From: TMED27 sp041397865
Lineage (GTDB): Bacteria > Pseudomonadota > Alphaproteobacteria > Micavibrionales > Micavibrionaceae
Direction of reading: 5' to 3'
DNA length: 64,000 bases
Assembly: GCA_041397865.1 (NCBI GenBank)
Contig: JAWKVT010000002.1
Coordinates: 124,001-188,000, forward strand
Both the position numbers and the translations under genes were made by a program. Of this stretch, positions 59,079 through 64,000 are shown piece after piece; the stretch's first letter is position 1; each line of letters opens with the position of its first letter. Under the pieces are notes generated by a model. That model made no database searches. It was given only the letters and a program-made list of their open reading frames with translations, and was not told the origin of the DNA.

Positions 59079-59876
59079 TTAAGCGATTGCCTGCATATCC
59101 CGCAAGATCTTTTCCGCTTCATCCGTATAATCCCCGTCCTCGCGGTGCAGAACAATCCCCGGGCGTATCCGCGCCGGGCTCTTGCGGTGTTTCCACGTCC
59201 GCACAATCACCCGCTTGGCCTCGCGCCCTTCCTTCGGCCACAGCGGGATAATCTCGCTCGCACCAAAACGCTTGCCCATCGCGCGGATAATTTCATCCAC
59301 CGCATCCGCGCGGTGAATAATCGTCAAGCTACCGGTGCCTTTGATGCTGCGAAAGGCACAATCCACCCAGTCTTTCAAATCCATGTCATCTTCGCCAAAG
59401 CCTATCGCCGTGGCCCGCGCCGGGGAAGGCGAAGGCGTATGCTCTCCGGCATCCATAAACGGCGGGTTGCAGATCACATGGTCAAAACGAAAAATAGTGT
59501 CTTCCCCGCGAAAGCGGGGATATTTTTTTTGCACGCTATCAGACCCCCGTTTACACGGGGGAAGCATGTCCGGAAAATCGCGAATATCAATGCATTTAAA
59601 ATGCGTGCGCTCTTTCATCTTGTTGAGCAGCGCGTTATGCCGCGCCAGTTCAATCACTTCGGGAAGAATATCAATGCCGGTAAGCGTGGTGCCCTCCACA
59701 CGTTTGAGCGCGCAAAATGCCGCGCTCCCCAACCCGCACCCCAGATCAAGAATACTCTCTCCGGCCTTGGCCGGGCACGCCGCTGCCAAAAGCACCGCAT
59801 CAATACAGGTGCAAAACCCGTCCTCAGGCTGCGCCAGCTCAACACGTTTGTTCAGGACATGGATAATTTTACTCAT
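59079..59876 (-). CDS. TrmN6-like methyltransferase carrying a palindromic insertion
   Basis: 265 residues. AdoMet fold with ILDLGCGLGSAAFCAL (motif I), GIDILPEVIELARHNA and the catalytic FDHVICNPPF (motif IV, N/DPPF type for amino groups). It resembles tRNA1(Val) A37 N6-methyltransferase and relatives. Residues about 105-126 (LPPCKRGSDSVQKKYPRFRG and on) do not belong to the fold: they are the translation of a repeat element at 59501-59564. The insertion is in frame and lies in the loop before motif IV. A second repeat fills the whole upstream gap. Confidence 0.85.
   Translation of the reverse strand: MSKIIHVLNKRVELAQPEDGFCTCIDAVLLAAACPAKAGESILDLGCGLGSAAFCALKRVEGTTLTGIDILPEVIELARHNALLNKMKERTHFKCIDIRDFPDMLPPCKRGSDSVQKKYPRFRGEDTIFRFDHVICNPPFMDAGEHTPSPSPARATAIGFGEDDMDLKDWVDCAFRSIKGTGSLTIIHRADAVDEIIRAMGKRFGASEIIPLWPKEGREAKRVIVRTWKHRKSPARIRPGIVLHREDGDYTDEAEKILRDMQAIA
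59501..59564. repeat. Palindromic element inserted in frame in a coding gene
   Basis: The element has TCCCCGC-GAAA-GCGGGGA (59503-59520), a run of T, then CCCCCGT-TTAC-ACGGGGG (59544-59561). Its ends CTTCCCC and GGGGAAG are inverted repeats of each other. CCCGCGAAAGCGGG palindromes are a common dispersed repeat type in alphaproteobacteria. Here it is read through as about 22 residues, like the Rickettsia palindromic elements. Confidence 0.75.
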
Positions 59877-59887
59877 ACCCCCTTATG

Positions 59888-59982
59888 CGTCATTGCGAGG
59901 AAGGCCGCAAGGCCTGACGCGGCAATCCACCTCCCATTGTTAACCCAAGGGATAAATTGCTTCGCTAGCGCTCGCAATGACG
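59888..59982. repeat. Dispersed inverted-repeat element (CGTCATTGCGAG type)
   Basis: The perfect 12-base arms CGTCATTGCGAG (59888-59899) and CTCGCAATGACG (59971-59982) enclose about 71 bases with an inner AGGCCGCAAGGCCT hairpin and GGCAATCC / TTGCTTCGC parts. The CATTGCGAG...GCAATCC pattern is a known abundant repeat in Rickettsiales and other alphaproteobacteria. It fills the gap between the methyltransferase start and the transglycosylase stop. Confidence 0.75.
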
Positions 59983-60888
59983 TTATCTATGACGTTTAAT
60001 ATCAGGGTTAGTCGGAAGATCAAGCTCCGCCAGCAACATAATCTCAATCGGCGCATGGACAAGCGCCTGATACGGAGAAGCCGCAACATTCCGGCCATAT
60101 ATCCCTTCAAGCTGTTTATAACCATCGCCAAGAAGGCGGCTGACCATATATTCCTGTTGCTGTGCCATACCGCGCACCTTGCCCTCAAACCCGGAATTTT
60201 CAACGCCAAAGGCCAAAAGTGTCTCGGTTGAAATATCGCGCTCGGCCGCGGCTGTTTGCGGTTCGGCTTGCGGTTTCGGCGCGCCTTCAATCTGAAACTT
60301 CTTATCAAAAAACGCATAAATCTCATCAAGGCTTCGCGCCCGCCCGCTACCACGCTCATAAAACACATTGCGGTTTGCCTTGGCCGCTTCGGGGAAAATA
60401 TACGCCGCCTTTTGCAAAGGGTTTTCATCACGTGCGTTTAAAAACCCCGCCGCGCCCGAAGCGCCGAGAAAATGCGCCAGATAAAGCTCTGTCGCGCCCG
60501 GCTCCCCGCCCCAGTGATCGCGGAGAAACTTCTCATTCTCGCTGGCAAATTCCGCCGCCATATTGGCCGCAATTTGCGGGTCTTTACGCATATTCAGGAT
60601 TTGCTGGCGCGATTTGCCCTCAAGGCTGATGCCATGCTTGTATCCGTGCTTTTCAACCGTATTGAGCCATGTGCTTTCGATAAACTGGTAAAGCCCTGCC
60701 GCGCTGCTGGTCTTGGCCTTCGCATTCGGGTTAAAACTGCTCTCCGCCCCGGCCTGCTGCACCAGATAGGCAAAATCGACCCCCGTTTTCGTGCTGGCTT
60801 TTTCAATCGCGCTCAGAACGTTTTTGGGCGCCTGCGCCCCGAAAGTCGCTAACACGTTGTTCGCAATAGTTTTTGTTAATCCGTCCAT
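59983..60888 (-). CDS. Lytic transglycosylase (SLT-like domain)
   Basis: 301 residues. The goose-lysozyme/SLT fold is shown by LVQQAGAESSFNPNAKAKTS with the probable catalytic Glu49 in GAESSFNP and GLYQFIESTWLNTVEKHGYK. The C-terminal half (LSLDEIYAFFDKKF-like, then a Pro/Gln-rich linker) is not recognised. No signal peptide is visible, so it might be exported by another route or act after lysis. Its stop directly adjoins a repeat element. Confidence 0.8.
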   Translation of the reverse strand: MDGLTKTIANNVLATFGAQAPKNVLSAIEKASTKTGVDFAYLVQQAGAESSFNPNAKAKTSSAAGLYQFIESTWLNTVEKHGYKHGISLEGKSRQQILNMRKDPQIAANMAAEFASENEKFLRDHWGGEPGATELYLAHFLGASGAAGFLNARDENPLQKAAYIFPEAAKANRNVFYERGSGRARSLDEIYAFFDKKFQIEGAPKPQAEPQTAAAERDISTETLLAFGVENSGFEGKVRGMAQQQEYMVSRLLGDGYKQLEGIYGRNVAASPYQALVHAPIEIMLLAELDLPTNPDIKRHR

Positions 60889-60977
60889 GAGTTAATGATC
60901 TTCTGTTTGAATTCTTTTATACTGAACTTCAGTTAAAGATTTGCAACCGCTGTGCCAAAACAGGAAAAGGACCATAA

Positions 60978-62624
60978 ATGAGCCAATACCGCCCTCCGAT
61001 CGACGATATGCAATTCCTCCTCCACGATGTTCTGGGCTTTCAAAACGAAGACCTTGATCGCGAAACCTGCGCGGCGGTTCTGGACGAGGCCGCAAAGCTT
61101 GCCAGCGAAGTTCTCGCTCCGCTCAACCGGACAGGGGATGCACAAGGCGCAAAGCTTGAAGGGGATAACGTCACCACCGCGCCGGGCTTTAAGGAAGCCT
61201 ACAAGCAATACTGCGAAGGAGGCTGGAACGCCGTACCGTTCGATCCGCAGTTCGGCGGGCAGGGCCTCCCTTACGCGCTGGCTTTCCCCATTCAGGAAAT
61301 GTGGCAAGCTGCCAATATGTCTTTCGGTCTTTGCCCTCTCCTCAATCAAGGCGCAGTTGAGGCGATTAATCACCACGGCTCTGACGAACAAAAAGCATAT
61401 TACCTGCCCAAACTCATTGAAGGGGTCTGGACCGGGACCATGAACCTGACCGAACCGCAAGCCGGATCGGATCTCGGCTTGCTGCGCACCAAAGCCGACC
61501 CCCATGGCGATCACTATAAAATTACGGGCCAGAAAATCTTTATCACCTACGGCGAACACGACATGGCCGAAAACATCATCCACCTTGTCCTCGCTCGCCT
61601 GCCCGATGCCCCGGAGGATGTCAAAGGTATATCGCTGTTCATCGTCCCCAAATTTCTCGAAGACGGCCAGCGTAACAGCGTCAAATGCATCGGCCTCGAA
61701 CATAAGCTCGGCATCCACGCCTCCCCGACATGTACAATGGATTTCGATGGCGCCACGGGCTATCTCATAGGTCAAGCCCATGAAGGCCTGAAATACATGT
61801 TCACCATGATGAACAACGCCCGCCTGTCCGTAGGCCTTCAGGGCGTAGCAATAGCCGAAAGAGCTTATCAGCGTGCCTTTGCTTATGCCAATGACCGCGT
61901 GCAGGGAAAATCCTACACAACAGGGGAGCGCGTCGTCATCGCCCGGCACGCCAACGTGCAGCGCATGCTGCGATCTATGAAATCCCAAATCGAAGCGGGC
62001 AGGGCGCTCACATACGAAGCCGCTCTTGCTCTGGATAACGGTGATACTGCGAAAGTCGAGATTCTCACGCCGCTGGTTAAAAGCTGGTGTACCGATATGG
62101 CCGTCGAGGTCACTTCAATCGGCATACAAATCCACGGCGGCATGGGCTTTATCGAAGAAACCGGCGCGGCGCAATATATGCGCGATGCCCGCATCCTGCC
62201 CATCTACGAAGGCACAAACGGCATTCAGGCTCTCGATCTTGTTTTTCGTAAAACAATTGGCGATGGCGGGCAAAGCGTAAAAACCTATATCAAATATCTA
62301 AAATCCCTTGTGCAGGACGAACACGGCAAAAACTTCGCCCACCATTTCGAAGCGCTGGAACAGGCCACGGATAAAATCCTTGAAGCCGGGGCTGCAAAAA
62401 ACCTCGACCTCGTCGAAGCCATGGCCATGCCATACTTAAAAGGATTCGCCATTATCGCCGGCGCGGCGCTGCTCTCAAAATCCTGCGCGGCGCTGTCCGC
62501 CGCCGATCCGCAATTTGCAAGGGAAAAAGCCCGCAGCGCGAACTTCTTTATCCGCAACCACCTGACACTGGCAAAAGGCCACTTGGTTTCCGCATCCTCC
62601 GGCGCATACGCGCTCATGGAATAG
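60978..62624 (+). CDS. Acyl-CoA dehydrogenase
   Basis: 548 residues, about 40 shorter than the long subfamily with MSQYRPPIDDMQFLLHDVLG at the N-terminus. GTMNLTEPQAGSDLGLLRTK (FAD site), LGIHASPTCTMDFDGATGYL and the C-terminal QIHGGMGFIEETGAAQYMRD with YEGTNGIQALDLVFRKT are conserved. The extra C-terminal domain (acyl-CoA_dh_C type) is present. It oxidises acyl-CoA thioesters, possibly branched or sulfur-containing; the substrate is open. AAAGGA precedes the start. Confidence 0.93.
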   Translation: MSQYRPPIDDMQFLLHDVLGFQNEDLDRETCAAVLDEAAKLASEVLAPLNRTGDAQGAKLEGDNVTTAPGFKEAYKQYCEGGWNAVPFDPQFGGQGLPYALAFPIQEMWQAANMSFGLCPLLNQGAVEAINHHGSDEQKAYYLPKLIEGVWTGTMNLTEPQAGSDLGLLRTKADPHGDHYKITGQKIFITYGEHDMAENIIHLVLARLPDAPEDVKGISLFIVPKFLEDGQRNSVKCIGLEHKLGIHASPTCTMDFDGATGYLIGQAHEGLKYMFTMMNNARLSVGLQGVAIAERAYQRAFAYANDRVQGKSYTTGERVVIARHANVQRMLRSMKSQIEAGRALTYEAALALDNGDTAKVEILTPLVKSWCTDMAVEVTSIGIQIHGGMGFIEETGAAQYMRDARILPIYEGTNGIQALDLVFRKTIGDGGQSVKTYIKYLKSLVQDEHGKNFAHHFEALEQATDKILEAGAAKNLDLVEAMAMPYLKGFAIIAGAALLSKSCAALSAADPQFAREKARSANFFIRNHLTLAKGHLVSASSGAYALME

Positions 62625-62630
62625 GGAGGC

Positions 62631-63149
62631 TTAACGCCGGTCGTCGGGATTGTCGCACGCGGTATAGGCGAGAACCTCATGAGAAACCATAGAGCGCGAA
62701 TCCAGAAACGGTGCGTTCCGGCTGATGTCCTTTACGTAAGTATTTGCAACGCATTCGCAATATTTCTCCGGGTCTGTTCCCGGCGAAAAACGGTTGGCTT
62801 TATCAAGGCACGACTGATAAACCGGCCCCGCCGCTCCGACCGCATCGCGGCACATATGGCTTAACCCCTGTTTAAGCGAAGACGCCGCCACACTCGGCCC
62901 GTTTTCAATCCGCGCATCCAAAAAGGCCAGCGACAGGCATTCGCAGTTATAATACTGGCTCATCGTATAACTGGCGAGACATTCGTCGTAAACAGCACCC
63001 GCTTCGGCTATATATTCATCGGGAACCTTGTCCATGGCATCCTGTGTGCGCGGCGGCGCTTCGGGCACCGGCAAGGGCGCCCCGTCCCGCGCATCCGCCG
63101 CAGAAAAGCTTAAAAGCAAGAAAGCCAAACCGAAAAAAATCCGCCTCAT
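62631..63149 (-). CDS. Exported cysteine-rich protein
   Basis: 172 residues from the ATG at 63149, with a signal peptide (MRRIFFGLAFLLLSFSAADA). The mature part has two similar CxC units (YYNCECLSLAFLDARIENG and KYCECVANTYVKDISRNAP), each preceded by an isolated Cys, so it is probably a two-repeat disulfide-linked module. Family not recognised. It is convergent with the acyl-CoA dehydrogenase, 6 bases apart. The longer upstream frame to 63308 overlaps the next gene and was rejected. Confidence 0.7.
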   Translation of the reverse strand: MRRIFFGLAFLLLSFSAADARDGAPLPVPEAPPRTQDAMDKVPDEYIAEAGAVYDECLASYTMSQYYNCECLSLAFLDARIENGPSVAASSLKQGLSHMCRDAVGAAGPVYQSCLDKANRFSPGTDPEKYCECVANTYVKDISRNAPFLDSRSMVSHEVLAYTACDNPDDRR

Positions 63150-63231
63150 CACTCTATGATAACATTTTTGATAGGCTAAACTGAAATAATTTATGTGACG
63201 CAGGCTATATGCGTATATGCGCAAAGGCGGC

Positions 63232-63804
63232 CTAATTCTGCCCCTTAACCTTTTTCCAAAGACCGCTAAAAGCGTTACCGCCGCTTTGCCCGTCTTCGTT
63301 CTCTTCATTCTGGTTTTCCGCTTGAAGCTTTTTCATACGCTCTTCAAGCTTGCTTTTTTCCATCTGCTCGCGCCGCGCCCGCGCCCGCTCTTCACGCTCT
63401 TTAAGCTTCTCCGCCAGCTCTTCGGCCTGTTTTTGCGAATACTGGCTGGTTAGAAGAACCTGCGAAGCCTGCCGCTGCCACTGGTCGCGCTGCGCTTTAA
63501 GGTCATCAATCTGCGTCTCCGCCGCGACCAGTTGATCCTCAAGCATTTTTACGCGCATTTTGATGCGCTCCATCTCAATCAGCGTCGAAGCTTTTTCCAG
63601 CTCTTCCTCCACCGACTTCGCGCCGTTATTGCCGCCGCCATCCTGTGAAAGACCGAATGCGCGGTCAAGCTCGGACACGTCAATAACCCGCCGTCCGTTC
63701 GGGTCCAACTCGTAAGAGAGCTTCCCGCTATTCATAGCGCGCTGGATTGTAGATTTCGATTTACTCGTAAGCTCCGCAGCTCTTTGTGCACCAACCTTGG
63801 CCAT
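63232..63804 (-). CDS. HTH and coiled-coil protein, plasmid-regulator-like
   Basis: 190 residues. The N-terminal segment VGAQRAAELTSKSKSTIQRA, then SGKLSYELDPNGRRVIDVSE, is an excisionase/MerR-like winged HTH as found in many plasmid-borne regulators next to replication genes. From about residue 65 to 160 it forms a long charged coiled coil (MRVKMLEDQLVAAETQIDDL). GAGAGGT precedes the start. The promoter carries a perfect inverted repeat, so it may regulate itself. Confidence 0.75.
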   Translation of the reverse strand: MAKVGAQRAAELTSKSKSTIQRAMNSGKLSYELDPNGRRVIDVSELDRAFGLSQDGGGNNGAKSVEEELEKASTLIEMERIKMRVKMLEDQLVAAETQIDDLKAQRDQWQRQASQVLLTSQYSQKQAEELAEKLKEREERARARREQMEKSKLEERMKKLQAENQNEENEDGQSGGNAFSGLWKKVKGQN

Positions 63805-63831
63805 AGCTTTTACCTCTCATAATCTGGGAAT

Positions 63832-63867
63832 GATCGTGTAGAACTATCACGAGTTTGCCGCACGATC
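63832..63867 (-). promoter_or_regulatory. Promoter and candidate operator of the HTH/coiled-coil gene
   Basis: On the minus strand TTGATC, 17 bases, TAGTTC. GATCGTG (63832-63838) and CACGATC (63861-63867) form a perfect 7-base inverted repeat that covers both promoter boxes, with an extra inner CACGA. This is the layout of a repressor site. Confidence 0.55.
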
Positions 63868-63892
63868 AAGAATCTATTCCATAAAAGCCACA

Positions 63893-63927
63893 GGCTCCAT
63901 TCACATTCGCGAATAAGAGCCTGTTTT
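63893..63927. terminator. Bidirectional hairpin near the window end
   Basis: ACAGGCTC and GAGCCTGT arms around a loop of about 18 bases with an inner ATTCGCGAAT. T-rich on the plus-strand side (TTTTTATT) and GGCTTTTAT on the other. It probably ends the gene at the right edge. Confidence 0.5.
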
Positions 63928-63953
63928 TATTCATATTTGTAGCGTTAAAAAAA

Positions 63954-64000
63954 TTAAGCCGCTTCTTTGTCCAAACGCGAGTTCAGCAAATACGTAAGAC
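63954..64000 (-). CDS. C-terminal end of an unidentified gene
   Basis: Minus-strand codons from the window edge read LTYLLNSRLDKEAA and a stop at 63954-63956. A terminator-like hairpin follows on that strand. The 14 residues are too few to identify the protein; the frame choice rests on the terminator and on the plausible composition. Confidence 0.35.
   Translation of the reverse strand, partial: LTYLLNSRLDKEAA

Noticed and set aside
62631..63308. Long form of the cysteine-rich protein starting at 63308
   Set aside because: The extra residues overlap the next gene and precede a normal signal peptide that starts at 63149.
1..64000. CRISPR arrays, insertion sequences, rRNA operons, prophage
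   Set aside because: No regularly spaced repeats, transposase, integrase, rRNA or phage structural genes were seen.

Overview
The window is a chromosome segment of an alphaproteobacterium. The evidence is the secE-to-rplQ gene order, the split gcvPA/gcvPB glycine decarboxylase and the close resemblance of the ribosomal and RNA polymerase proteins to that class. A Micavibrio-like or other uncultured lineage would fit the compact operons, the single-chain glycyl-tRNA synthetase and the repeat elements, but that is inference. There is no rRNA, tRNA or CRISPR array.

Layout. (1) 1-7232, minus strand: a co-directional run of envelope and lipid genes (DUF2157, GDYXXLXY, DUF2339, lipase-like hydrolase, sterol-desaturase-type hydroxylase, LplT/Aas-type transporter cut by the window edge). 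It diverges from a TetR regulator across three copies of a TGTTCAA operator. (2) 8128-14636: a glycine cleavage operon, gcvT-gcvH-gcvPA-gcvPB, carrying three foreign genes between its members: an M50 site-2 protease, a small lipoprotein and a SET-domain protein. (3) 14756-16999: a carboxyltransferase-domain protein without a biotin domain. (4) 17139-51996: the large transcription/translation block, secE-nusG-rplKA, rplJL-rpoBC, str, S10, spc and alpha operons. It is interrupted by a minus-strand orphan between rplA and rplJ, two secreted-protein genes between rplO and secY, and an adenylate-kinase-like gene after adk. (5) 52155-64000: mixed housekeeping and accessory genes: panB-panC, a Do-type protease, two small look-alike orphan genes, glycyl-tRNA synthetase, an S49 peptidase, a TrmN6-like methyltransferase, a lytic transglycosylase, an acyl-CoA dehydrogenase, a cysteine-rich exported protein and an HTH/coiled-coil protein.

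The most notable signals are mostly non-coding or at the protein/DNA boundary. They are: a palindromic element inserted in frame in the methyltransferase gene, with a second repeat filling that gene's upstream gap; a hairpin repeated after rpoC and rplQ with a compensatory base-pair change; a 26-base inverted repeat that would bury the secY ribosome binding site; alternative stems before rplK; an L10-type attenuator leader before rplJ; lysine/alanine-rich tails on several ribosomal proteins, including a 76-residue N-terminal extension of L30; and a roughly 22-residue acidic insertion in S7.
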